DNA of 64,000 nucleotides from Cadophora sp. MPI-SDFR-AT-0126 (GCA_020747065.1 JAGMVK010000007.1:1984001-2048000), one strand, 5' to 3'; shown: positions 31,601 to 42,945, counted from the first letter of the stretch. The notes: generated by a model from the sequence alone, not told the origin. Translations and numbers: made by a program.

Positions 31601-34600
31601 GTCTGACTCCTAATCGGGGCCGACTTACTTCCTTGGGTTCTTCAACGACAGTTTCACCTTTCGACTCCTCCACAGCAGCTAAAACAAGTCCTTCCTCTTG
31701 CTTGCTATCGTCCTCTTTCAAGTCATCAGTAATAGGTGGGCTTTCAACAGTCTCAAGGGGGGTTGCATCGTCTGTGGTCGCCTCAGCTAGTGGTTCAGAG
31801 GGTTCGGAAACCACTCCCTCTTTGGTCTCCTCGTCGATAGCCTCGGAAGTTTCAGGAGCAGTTTCCTCTTTCGGCTCAGTTGTTACGGCTACCGAAGATT
31901 CGGGGGCCAACTCCTGTTTCGGCTCACTCTCTCCAGCCGCTTCATCACTTGCGTTTGAGTCCGCGACAGCCTCACCCGAAGCCACCGGAGGTTCTTGAAC
32001 ATCTTTGGTTTCCTCTTCCTGGGTAGTAACAGCATCGCTTGGCTCTTCTGCTGAGGACGCTGACGTATCGTCAGGAGTTGCTGTCTCGTCCTTGGTGTCA
32101 TCGACGGGTGTTGAGGATTCATCAGCAGCAGGACTCTCTTGCTTTCCTTCGTCAGACGCTGGCTCTGGCGCTTGCTGCTCAGTTTGAAACTCTTCAGTGG
32201 AACTCTCAGCCAACGAAGGTCCGGTTTCGGCCACAACATCATCTGCTGTCGAGTCCACGACTGTCTCGGCTTCAGGGATACTTTCTGGCTCAGTCACCGG
32301 CTTACTGGGATCTTTCGAAGACTCGTCCGTCTCTTCTATACTAGACCCGGATACAGGGCCATCCACAGGAGTACTTTCAGCTTGGATGTTGCTGCTGTCC
32401 GCCTCGACAGATTCTGAAGTATCAACGTCTTCTTTTTCAGTGGAGCTTTCGATTACTGGCTCTACTACCTCTTGACTGGACTCAGATGTCTCAAGCTCAG
32501 CTGAGGAGTTAGGCTCTGGCTTGTCTTCGACGGCGGCTGGGGCTTGGTCCGGCTGATCAGACGATACGATTTCGGTTCCCTCCTTGGACTCTTCGGGGCT
32601 ATCGGTGGATTCCGCAACTTGACTTTCATCGACCAGGTCCGCTGTGGCGCTTTCTTGTTCTTCCTTGATTTCATCAGAGACGGATACAGGATCGCCATCA
32701 ATTATCGGCTGCTCAGAATCGACTGGACTTGCGTCCTCTTCATTGGCCTCTTCAACCTATGTTGGATTAGCTAGCGCCTATCCGAACGAATTGGCCTATA
32801 ACTCACTGTGCCTTCATTTTCAATAGACACTGGTTCAGGATTTGATTGGGATTCATCCTCTTTCTTCTCATCGTCGGAAGAGCTGGTCGGCGCTTGCTCT
32901 CCTTTATCTGGTTCATTGGCCTGTGTTCATGTTAATTTCTTAATGTCTCTATGAAATTGCCCCCCCATGTTTCTTACTTGGTCCTCTGGATCAGCGACCT
33001 CAAATGCCACTTCCTTATCTTCAGAACTTGGATCTCCAGGCTCTGCGGTCAAATGTATTTCTTCACTTGGCACGTCGGGCTGGGTTTCCTCGGTCTTCAA
33101 GTCATGTCAGCCAACAATGTCTCAAATACTAATATGACTGTGAAGAGCCTTCCGAGGATCCGAAGGCAGAACATAGATGACCTAACCACCAAGGAGTGGG
33201 TGACGGCAGGATCAAGATATGCTACTTCATCAGGCTTGCCAATGGATCTTGGTTACATACCAGTTCAGCTGGAGTCGACTCCACGATCTCTCCAGGACTT
33301 GAACTTGGTTCACCGTCCTTCGACTCTTCAGAGGCGGTCGTTTCCTCTTCCTGTATTGATTCCTCAACCTATGCATGTTAGCTGCCAATGTCGCAAGAGT
33401 CTAACACAACATGGCCTTACAGGAGCTTGTGGAGATACTGCGATATCCAGGTGGGCCGTGGTCCTCTCGTCAATCGCCGCTGGCTCATCTTGAACAGCAG
33501 GCTCACTAGGCTCGGGCTGACTCGAGTTATCTTCCGCCTTTTCGTTCCCAGCCTCTGCTTCATCTTTTGACGAAGAAGACTCGGCCTCCTCAATAGCTGT
33601 TGGAGATGGTACTGTTGAATGATCCACCTCTTTGGTCTCCTCACTGGCCTCCAATGTTGGCTCTGACTCTTCTGGTGAGTGGTCCAAAGTATCCGGCGAC
33701 GGTTGATCGCCTTCGATCACAGCAGTCTCGGCATCTGTCGAGGTGAGGGCTTCTTTCTCTTCTTCAACCTAGACGATTGTCAGTTCTTGAAATAAATGCC
33801 GTGCTGTTCAATAACCAAAATAATCGACATTTGTGATGGAAGTAGCAGAAGTTTGTGATGCTTGACTTTGAGGCACCGCTGCAAAGCTTGCATTTTAAGG
33901 ACGTCACGTATCCACGTGTGGATCATAAAATAAAAGTTTCACATACTATTGAAGCGGGGCTTTCTTCAGCCACGGTCTCAGGTGTCGATTGAACTTCAGG
34001 TTCAGGAGTCTCGTCAACCTGGCAAAGTCAGTTCCAAGCTGCAGACAGCGTCACATACCCCCGAATGGTGACATGCAGATATTCTGGAGAGATTTACCCC
34101 TGTGGTTGGCTCTTGCTCGACAGGCTTGGGGGTCTCATCGGCCTAGTGATCGCATGTCAGTAATATACCCCATGATTTTAGTGCTCCAGGAACCCGAATC
34201 CTGAGAAGTCCGGGAATGTAGAAAAAAGAGCTTACTACTTCATCGGTCGACTCTAAAGCAGCCGCTGCTTCCACCTCAGTCTGCTGAATGTTAGATTTTT
34301 GCTCCTAAAAAAAGAATAAACTGATATCGCAGGAAAACTAAATGAAGTCACGTATAGGAAGGCAATGAACTTCAATATTCGACAGACTTACCGCAATGGG
34401 AGTTTCTTCTACGATTTGTTCCGGTATTTCTATTGTCTAGTTCCATGTTAGTAGAGCTTTGTAGGAGAAGACACGCGGATGAAGCAAATATTCCTCGATA
34501 CTCGTTGACCATAAGAAATGCTTACAGGTTCTGGAACAGCTTCTTCTACGTTTTCTTCTGGGGGAACAGGCTCCGGCTCGTTTGGAACATCTGGACTGTC

Positions 34601-37600
34601 ATTTGTCTGAGTTATGTCAGCTGTGAGGTTCACTACTTCAGTAGACACGAAGATATTCTCCAAATCTCCAAAATATCCGACGATGTCTACTCACAGGCTC
34701 TGCTTCTGTAGTCGAAGAAGGCACATCCTCAGAAGTCGTTTTGGAAGATTCTTCATCCTCCTGGGAGATATTAGCCCAGTACCTATGCTTGAATACCTGA
34801 CGAATTTAGACTGTGACTTACCACAGGTTCTGGCTCAGCCAAGGGCGTTTCATCAACAGCGGGAGCTGGGCTATCCCCGTCCTGTGCAACGTTAGTAGAG
34901 TTGATTTGTGGATATCATGGATTGTGAGATGTCATCGATTTGCCAAAGTATGGTGTGTATGGTTACAGCTGGATGATCGCCGATGAAAAGGGGAGGAATC
35001 CAAGACCGACTTACACCTGGACTAGAATCAACCTCCTTAGTCTTATCTGCAGCAGACGGTATCTCTTCAACCTAGATTGATATTGGTCAGTACGATTTCC
35101 ATACGAGATGAGCAAGAAGAATTATTTGCAACCGGCGTCTGCAACACGGTAAAACTAACCACTGGCTCTGAGCTAGGCCCTTCAATCGTCGAATCAGACA
35201 CGGTTACAGTTTCTTCCTATGTGATTGTCAGCAAATTTTCCCAGTACAACAACGTTCCGGGGAAGGACTCTGCAAGAAAGACTTACTGTAGCTGCCGGAC
35301 TCTCCTCTACAGTTGGTGGAACCTCATCCTTTGATGAAGTCAGCCCCGGTCATTTGTTCAAGCACAGGAGAGCATATCAAGTAGCAATTCTTACCACGGA
35401 TTCAGCGGCAGCAGGTTCTTCGACTACTGGAGCTGATGTGTCTACTTCCTATATTGTAGTCAGAATCCTTGTTGAACGTCAAGCGGTGACTTTGATCTGC
35501 GTCAAAATTACCTCGGGATTTGAATTGGGCTCCTCGGCGGTGGGCGGTGTCACATCGTCGGCCTGGAATGTGTTAGTAATGTCTTCACCATCGAGGCGGG
35601 TTTTGAATAGAGTTAATGGAGACGTGCCACAGCTGCTGGGGCCTGCTCTTCTTCCACTTGAGCGGGGGTGTCGTCAACCTAGATGCGGTTAGCGACATCA
35701 TTCGGTTCGAATCGAAGGAGACGTACCACTGGTGTAGGTGCAGGTTCTTCTTCCACTTGGCCGGGTATATCATCGACCTAGAGACTATGAGTAAGTACAA
35801 TCCCTGACGATTTAGGCACCCGAAGAAGTCAAAGTATTGACCAGAACGTACAGCAGGTGCTGATTCTTCAGCAGGACTTCCTGTCTCCTCAACCTATGTG
35901 ACTTAGCATGCAAAAGAAATCCTCATCAGACCTAAAACTCACGACAGCGCTTTCTTCAACGGGGACTGGAGCTTCATCGACCTGAGCAGAGTCATCAATG
36001 CTGATCTCTCGAAGTCGATGAGGAAAATGGTGAACACCGAGTCAAGACTTACCACAGGCGCTGGTGTCTCTTCAACGACCGGGACAGGAGTATCCTCTGC
36101 CTGTACGGATGTCAACACCGACCTTCGATCTCACAGACGGATTTCTAAATGCATCGGCTCAACACAGGGAGGTTTACCACAGGTTCCGGACTCCTCTCTT
36201 CCTCAATAGCGGCCGGAATGTCCTCTACCTGATAAGTTGTCAGTCACCGATGTTCCACAACCCATCTTGAGCACGTGGTGATAGATGGTAGCCGAAAGGT
36301 GGACGGGCACATACCACTGACTCAGGATTCGACTCTTCTACAGCTGGAGCTGGGGTATCATCGGCCTGATATTTGGTCAGTATATCTGAATGTGGTCTGC
36401 TCGCTTGGAAACTTCAACTCACTGGCTCCGGATTTGACTCTACGGGAGCCGCTGTCTCTTCCTTCATGAAATTAGACATTTGAACTGTGTTAGAGTAAGA
36501 GAGACTTACCACCGGCGCCTCACCAGCAGACTCGTCTGAAGTTGGTAACTGGTCCGAAGGCATCGATTCAACATCGGCAGGAGCACCTTTCGTCTCAACT
36601 GAAGTTTCTTCCAGAGCTGGGGCGACCTCCGAACTCTGCTCACTATCCGCAGATGGGGCAGGATCCGAAGAAGGCGGACTACTATCGATAGGACTGGACT
36701 CAACCTCACCAGGGCTATCCGAAGGCGACTCATCTGATTGCGGAGGTGTCATCTCACTAGTGACAGCGGCAACTGCTCCGATCACAGCTGCACCAGCCAA
36801 AGCTTTGCCCGCTTTCTCTTTCCCCTTTCCACCCTTCTTATCCTTCTTTCCTTTACTTCCCTTCTCTTGCTTCCCTTCCTTCTCAACAACAGGTTCTGGC
36901 TCCCAAGACTTGTCTGCCTTCTTGCCCTTCTTGCCCTTTTTGCCTTTTGGCGCCTCTTCTTCAACCTTCTCGATCTCAATTGACTTCTCGAGTTCGGCCT
37001 CCTTGTCAGCTTGTCTCGACTTTTTGTCTTGTCTCTTGTCCTTCTTGGATTCCTTTCCCTTCTTTCCGGATTTTGGCAGGTCCTCTTCAATTTTCTCAAC
37101 CTCAATGGGCTTTTCAGGGTCAGATTGCTGCTCGAATTGTTTGACCTTCTTATCCTGCTTCTTATCTTTCTTGGCTTCCTTCTTCGATTGTTTGTTGTTC
37201 ATCTCTTTAGGTTTGAACTCAGGAGCAGGTGGAGCAGTATCGTCAGCGAAATGAACACTGTTGGGACTAGTTGCTCGCGATGCATTGGTTGGACCGGAAA
37301 CCTCCTTGGTCTCCAAACTTTGTTCCTGAACATCATCATCTTGGGTAGGAGGATCAGGGGCAGCTGGCGGTACACTAGAAACGTCTTCAGGTCCGTCCTT
37401 AGTGACAGATTGGGATATGCTGGCTTCCCCAACAATCGGGGTTCCGCCACCTTCGTCATGTTTTGATTCTCCCCCACTATCCATACTGCTCTGCCCCTCG
37501 TTGTTGCCTTCAAGTTCAGCTGGCAATCCGGGACCAGGGTTATCGTCGTCGTCTTCGTCGTCTTTTATTGATTCATCGTCCGAATCGTCTGAGCAACCAA

Positions 37601-38002
37601 AAAGTCAACTTTTGTTTTTCGGCTTCTAAATCCGTTTGAAAACACTGATCCTTGCTTAATGCTTCAATGCATGTGGATACAAACGTTTCCCGAGAGCATG
37701 GATCACCCATTTCATAATCCGGAGCAAAATTCGACGGATAACGTACCTTCTATCTGATATGCAAATGGGCTACCCTCCTGGCACTTCGCGAGCAGTGCAA
37801 GGTCTTTCTCTGTACCGGTAAAAACTTGAGGTTCTCCGTATCTCGCCTGCTGGACTTCGAATCTTTGAGGTGCTTGGATCTCGTACTTCTGGGTTTGAAG
37901 CTCGAATTTTTGTGTTTGTACTTTGTATTGTTCTGTCTGAATGGAAGAGGGGTCATGAACTTGTGTCCTGTAAGGACATACTGTAATAGAAGGTTCTTCC
38001 AT
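28651..38002 (-). CDS. Giant acidic repeat protein encoded by a 38-exon mini-exon array
   Basis: I chain 38 exons in one frame (5' to 3'): 37747-38002, 36510-37588, 36423-36461, 36315-36365, 36178-36228, 36053-36100, 35943-35981, 35852-35893, 35727-35777, 35628-35678, 35512-35562, 35395-35448, 35287-35328, 35160-35216, 35015-35071, 34822-34881, 34695-34760, 34526-34606, 34392-34436, 34236-34280, 34098-34142, 33947-34018, 33421-33768, 33261-33368, 32978-33094, 32807-32920, 31629-32756, 31493-31537, 31357-31401, 31234-31263, 30953-31144, 30802-30900, 30644-30742, 30477-30551, 30345-30425, 30180-30290, 30038-30121, 28651-29988. The sum is 6396 nt (2131 residues). Introns are 48-178 nt, all but the first in phase 0. 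The product starts with a Gln/Tyr-rich segment, then an acidic run, Lys-rich blocks and a Gly/Ala hydrophobic segment. Then come many short Glu/Pro/Val units and a 445-residue basic Ser/Arg/Glu C-terminus with a second Ala-rich hydrophobic segment. I recognise no family. The composition resembles large fungal scaffold proteins (for example the Woronin-body tether leashin), but homology is not shown. Confidence 0.8.
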
Positions 38003-39818
38003 ACTGGAGAGTATACCTCGTTCAGAGCGGACCGAGAAGCTTCACTTGGAACGTATTGGGTGTTCCTCTTATTCTCCTCTCCCCATGTCAAGAGAATGCT
38101 CGGCAATATGCGGGTGCCCAATATCGGGGATTATAAGGTCGAATTATTTTTGCATACACAACGTCGGCCTAAGCGACGGATATTTGGAAGTTGGGTTGCA
38201 ATGAGAAATAAATCTGAGAATTGAAAAGTGATTATCGTAATTCGAGAAAGACAATGAATTGGCTATGAGGCAGAAGAGTAAGAATAGAGGGACCGAGAAA
38301 GCTTTGGCATTGGCATTGAGCAGAAACAGTGAGAAAAAGAGGATTCGACATAATCCGACCCACGCTCGATCCGCGGGGGACACCCCACGAGAGAATTACT
38401 CGACGAGCCGAATGATCGATATCGTGCTCGATATCAATTGGAGCAGAGAAAGGGACTGGCGCCACGTCGCATGCTGTTGCACTGATCGGATGCTGCAGCA
38501 GTTGACGATGTCGCAACACATCTAATGCGGCCCAACAAGGCCAACACACATTGGGTTACCCGGACAGGGTGAAAAGCTCTTGACTTGCTGGAATCGAGGG
38601 CCAGCATGCCAGCCTGGCTTGCGGGAGCGGGAGTCAAGGACTTCCCTTTCACGGCCAGGAACCCAGTGAGCCAGTAGGAAGCATATCGAGTAATATCCAC
38701 CCAACAACTGCTTAGCACGATGCAGAGCCATGGTTGTCATGTCCCTCACTCGCAGCGGGTTGATGCGGTGCGCCATGCAACGTGTTCGCCTTGTATGCCT
38801 CGCCGATGATGCCCAATCGCTCCATGTCATTCGCTGGATGGGAGGCAGACCGTGGGTTGCATCGACAGAAGTTCTCCTCTAATATTAAGCGTCAGTGTGG
38901 GGATATAAGTTCTTAGTGACACGGAATGAATCGAAGTCGCCGTGCTGCGTTGTCCCGCGGTTTTTTTTCTTCTCCGTCGTGGCATGGCAGGCTTGCCAGC
39001 ATGCATCAGGGATTCATTTAGCGAGCTCGTGACGACACCAAGAAAACACAACTCCTCTGAACCGAACTTCTGGCGAGCTCTCAGGTGAACTTCTCTCATA
39101 ATTGAGTAAGTTCTGGATTATGTAATGTATCATGGTGCTTTCGGGGAAGGGAGAAGAACATACTCGAAAACGAACTGCAGGACTGTCGCACTCAACCTGC
39201 GCTTAATGCAATGTCCCATCTTTTTACTGAACAAAACGCAATTATCCCCGAGCCAGGCGCTCTTGAGCTAGACTCAGATGATACGCAGAATCCTTCATTC
39301 TCCTCTGGTATTTGATGCAAACAAGCACCTCTTCCAGTGTAATAAAAAGTTATTTAGACTTCACAAACGAGTCAGAATGCCAACGAGAATATGTTTCGGT
39401 AATGGTGGAGCATAGCTAGGTTCCAATAAGACCTCTATCTACTAAAGACACTTCACGTCAGCCTCACTTGGAAGATCTACCTACCCGCTTTGCCTAGCAA
39501 TAGGTACATTAGTTCCTGGATTTCGGATTGGCGGTGTGTCTCACCTTGAACGAAGGTCTGGACACACTGGGCATATCAGATGACGGTGAGGTTGCCTGTG
39601 TATCTTATCGGTGTAAATAGGTATTCTCGTATTGAAAAATGTACAGCAGCAAAATCCTAAACGCCGGCTCCAAAGTGGATCAAGAATCTGGAAAGAGACA
39701 ATTGTAGAAACCCAACGCAACCATAACCCCAACCTCTCAGCAGCATGCAGGTCCCGGACACAACGCAGATGTCGTGCGGTAGATAAAATGAAAAGCGGTG
39801 ACAGAAACGTCGTGACGG
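38003..39818. other. Long intergenic/promoter region
   Basis: 1.8 kb upstream of the giant minus-strand gene and downstream of SNF7. No coding block with splice support was found; it probably contains a long promoter and 5' UTR. Confidence 0.5.
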
Positions 39819-40727
39819 TTACATAGCCATCTCCGCCTGTAGCTTCCGAAGTTCTTCCTCTTCGTCCTCCTCCTCTGCATGCATAGGTGCTTTGCCTTTG
39901 ACTGGAAGTGATATGAGTAAGTGGCCAAAAGTATTCTGGAGGGATAGCTTACTTTCTCCATTCGCGGCTGCTGGTAATCTGTGTACCTCATCCGACACCG
40001 GCACTGTTCCAGTCTTCAGCATCTTATTATCAAGTTGCTCCTGCTCTAGCTCAGCAAGCTCATCATCCAATTCCGTCTCGTCGATCGGTTCGCCAATAGG
40101 AGCACTTGTGATAGCTTGAGCAATTTCCTCGCCCAAAGCATGCTGCTCTCTCAGTTTCTCCCTGGAGTCAAAAGGTCAGCATCCATGTTACGAGATCCAG
40201 ATAATCGCCGTTGTAACATACATTGTCTCGTCAACCTTATCAATGTTGAGTTTGCCATGAATCTGTTGCATAGCCTCACCCGCACGTTCCATGGCCGCAA
40301 GAGTCTCTCTGTTAATGTTCGCTGCCTCGATCGAGTATATTTGCTGCTCCAAGGTCGCTACCTGGGCAGTCGTCTGTTCAAGAGTATGCTCATGTTGCTT
40401 CTTTCGTCGGAGGGCGGCCTTGGCAGCTACATAAGAAATTTTAGCAAGAGGTCGAAACAATCTCATTTAATCTTTGGGCCAGCTTCAGGTCTATCTACAT
40501 CATCTGCCAGTTTATCCAAAACCAGGGCGGGGTGTCTACGTACCATTCTTATTCGTGCTCACGTTCTTCCTGGCAATAGCATCTTGTTCATCCATCTGAT
40601 TCTGCAGATGCCTCTCCCGCTTCTGGAGCATCTCCAGCTGTGATCTTAAACCAAGGATGGCATTCTTGGGAGTATCCTTTCTCTTCTGGGCACTCTGCCC
40701 GCCAAACCAACCCCACACTCCAGACAT
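39819..40727 (-). CDS. SNF7: ESCRT-III subunit SNF7 (VPS32/CHMP4)
   Basis: Exons 40544-40727, 40222-40426, 39953-40161 and 39819-39901 give 226 residues. The start MSGVWGWFGGQSAQKRKDTP is the membrane-inserting N-terminus plus basic alpha-1 of Snf7. The charged helices follow (LEMLQKRERHLQNQMDEQ, AALRRKKQHEHTLEQT, MQQIHGKLNIDKVDETM). The acidic C-terminal region (ELDDELAELEQEQLDNKM, EEELRKLQAEMAM) includes the MIM1-like helix that recruits the Vps4 ATPase. Snf7 forms the main filament for membrane scission in multivesicular-body formation and also in the RIM101 pH pathway. Size and order are standard. Confidence 0.95.
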
Positions 40728-41218
40728 CTTGTATTATGTAGTTTCGCTGCCCTTGGTATCGATATCGATGGACCACCCAGTCCCAAGAAACGTTCTTGAT
40801 TCCTTCTGCTGATATTCAGATTCAAAATGGGATCAACGCAGCCCTTTCTGGTCCAGATTCGCTATCTGAAGGTTGGAGGTAGTGGGGCAGTCTGAAGGTT
40901 GGACAAAGAGGCTTGGTTGAGTATCGAAGGGAGTAGAAGTGCGAGGCTTCGTATTTGAAGTTCCGGGGGGTTTGGTAAATAATCGGGTAGCCTGTGACGC
41001 GGATCCTAGGTACGATATCTTGTGTTCTCGTTGTCTGTATCGTGAATGACCAGAGATTCGGCGATGACGAGCTAGCCCGCCTATCGCTGATTAAGGCCTA
41101 GCGCTGTTTCTTGGCACGTGGTCGGTAAATCGTGACTTCATTCCTCCCTCGGTCACACCTTGAATAGCTTCGCATTACCAGGTTGACTTTGACATGAAGT
41201 ATTATAATCAGTCGAAAA
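40728..41218. other. Divergent promoter region
   Basis: 491 nt between divergent SNF7 and TEN1 starts. Nothing else recognised. Confidence 0.6.
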
Positions 41219-41873
41219 ATGGCTGGTGTTCACAATGGGCCAGTTCCGACAAGATTGAGCCTACTTTCTGACCTTGGAAAATATTCTCCTGGTTCCAAAG
41301 TTCGCTTCTTAGGATGGTGAGTTTGCCTTTTTTATCTTTAACCATTGTTGATTTTGGGATTTGGAGACCGTATCATCGGCGATGTGTCCTGAACTTCGCG
41401 CAAAAATGGCATGTCGACGATACGGGCCATTTCCTCAACTCTTCAAGTCCTTTCCTATTCCACTGAGGTTCTACCATCCATGATGCCTCTTGATTCTCGA
41501 CATATCAGAATCGATTTTGGTAATCTTCGGCTTCGTGAAACTCACTTCTTATAGTGTCACAGGTTACTCTACCAAAATAGCAACATTGACTGTGGAACAC
41601 AACCACCCACCTGGAAATGCGCTAAAAGCCCAAGTGGATGTGAACCTTCTCATTACTACATTGAAGTCAAACGAGACTCAAATTGGCGAATGGGTCAATG
41701 TAATGGGGTACATCACAAGTAGTCAGAAGCAGAAAGTCAACGGCGAAGATAAGGTGGAGATTGGTGTCCAGGCACTAGTATTGTGGTCTGCTGGACCATT
41801 CAACCTTGCGGGGTACGAAAACAGTCTCGATGAGAAGGCAGCCGATGAGCAAAAAGCCCTGAAAAGATCTTAG
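41219..41873 (+). CDS. TEN1: CST complex subunit TEN1 (telomere capping OB-fold)
   Basis: Exons 41219-41316 and 41555-41873 (238-nt intron) give 138 residues. The protein reads GPVPTRLSLLSDLGKY, SPGSKVRFLGCVTGYSTKIA, TLTVEHNHPP, QVDVNLLITTLKSNETQIGE and WVNVMGYITSS. This is the pattern of fungal Ten1, a single small OB-fold that pairs with Stn1 and protects chromosome ends and regulates telomere replication. The splice junction restores the conserved Gly-Cys-Val-Thr strand. The last 30 residues are variable. The intron is long for this window but has a good donor (GTGAGT) and acceptor. Confidence 0.85.
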
Positions 41874-42136
41874 AGATTGATTGAATGCCATCAAATGACT
41901 GAATTTCATGATCCACAATATCAACGGACCTCGACATGATCGCACGTTCGGAAAACAGAGCATCTTCTATTACACTGGTACCATCCTTGACAAAGCACCG
42001 GGCCACTCTCGGATCATCTGAACCTTGGACTCTATATGGTTCCTTGAGCTCTAGTAGCCGTTTCCACAAGTCCCAGCTTTCTCGCCTTTCACCAGAGATA
42101 GTGGTTGACACCTTTCACCGATCCTGCTCCTTGCCA

Positions 42137-42945
42137 TTATATCTGGTATCCGCTTTCCGGGCCCTGCTTCACCATGTCTTTCGTCTGGCAAGCCACGAAT
42201 TTGTTCTGGCCTTCAAAAGTCCACTTGCCGTCCCCATCGAAGCCAAAACCGACCGAACTAGCGCCCTCCGGCACGTAGTGACCATGTGCGGTAGTGAATT
42301 GCACTGGTGCGGTTTTGTTTGAGAAAATGTATGGGTTCTGCCATCCCTGGGTTACGACAGAGTCAGCAATTGATCCATTTACGTTGTTCCTAGAACCTTC
42401 TTTCTGCACCAACATCGCGAGAAGTCTGGAAAAGGATGGCGTTAAGCGTCAACACTCACAGTGGGCGTTTGGTGCCATGAAGTGAACGACAACTGGCTCC
42501 CAGTTACGGGACAGAAAGGCTCCGAATCTTGCTTATACTTGGTATACCCGATCCAGAGGGTTTCTAATACGGTCAGTAAATGTCACATCAATTTAGGACG
42601 ATGAAAGTACTGACCATTGGCGAAAGAGACTTGGGACTCTATGATGGTCAGCAGCGGGGGTTGCGGCCATACGTAGAACTATTTATGTTGAAGACCTGGG
42701 CTGTTACAATCACTGCCATCAATACGATGAGAGCCAAAACCGAAGATGCATCTTCATTTTGCTGTAACTCGCAGTCCAAATGATTTGTCTTGCTGCAGCC
42801 AGTTTCAGCGCCAGACTGTCCGCCGTATATATTCCAGAAGATCGTCGCTCTATGTTACATACCTTTCGATGCGAAGCACAAGAATTAACATGAAAGCAAC
42901 TTCCCTCCCGTGGGCCGTCTCGGCGAGATCTCTGTGGAGCATCAT
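42137..42945 (-). CDS. Putative ORFan: single-pass membrane or secreted small protein
   Basis: Five blocks join in frame with valid splice sites: 42863-42945, 42696-42792, 42615-42636, 42460-42563 and 42137-42403, 190 residues. Near residue 45 there is one hydrophobic segment (SSVLALIVLMAVIVTAQ) that would act as a signal anchor. The part behind it looks extracellular: several Asn-X-Ser/Thr sites, ETLWIGYTKYKQDSEPFC, and a beta-rich stretch (GWQNPYIFSNKTAPVQFTT, VGFGFDGDGKWTFEGQNKF). No family recognised. The start codon is uncertain, and the exon 22 nt long at 42615 is a weak point. Confidence 0.4.

Noticed and set aside
31522..32475. Overlapping plus-strand Ser/Val-rich ORFs (for example 31522-31998, 32197-32475)
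   Set aside because: They are antisense to the Glu/Pro-rich exon 31629-32756; Ser/Val/Thr-rich frames are the expected shadow of acidic codons. No start context or domain.
33095..33260. Possible extra exon inside the 166-nt intron of the mini-exon gene
   Set aside because: No open frame with acidic composition and suitable splice sites; left as intron.
35695..35730. GGTTCGAATCG, resembling a tRNA B-box
   Set aside because: It lies in an intron of the mini-exon gene; I see no A-box at the right distance and no cloverleaf.
34822..36510. Reading the regular spacing in this region as a DNA tandem repeat or CRISPR-like array
   Set aside because: The spacing is exon-intron alternation with splice consensus on every edge; exons vary in length in multiples of three and are diverged, unlike direct repeats of an array.
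36738..37466. Plus-strand Leu/Ser/Phe-rich ORFs (36760-37254, 37011-37466)
   Set aside because: Shadow of the Lys/Glu-rich part of exon 36510-37588; the hydrophobic look comes from reversed Lys codons.
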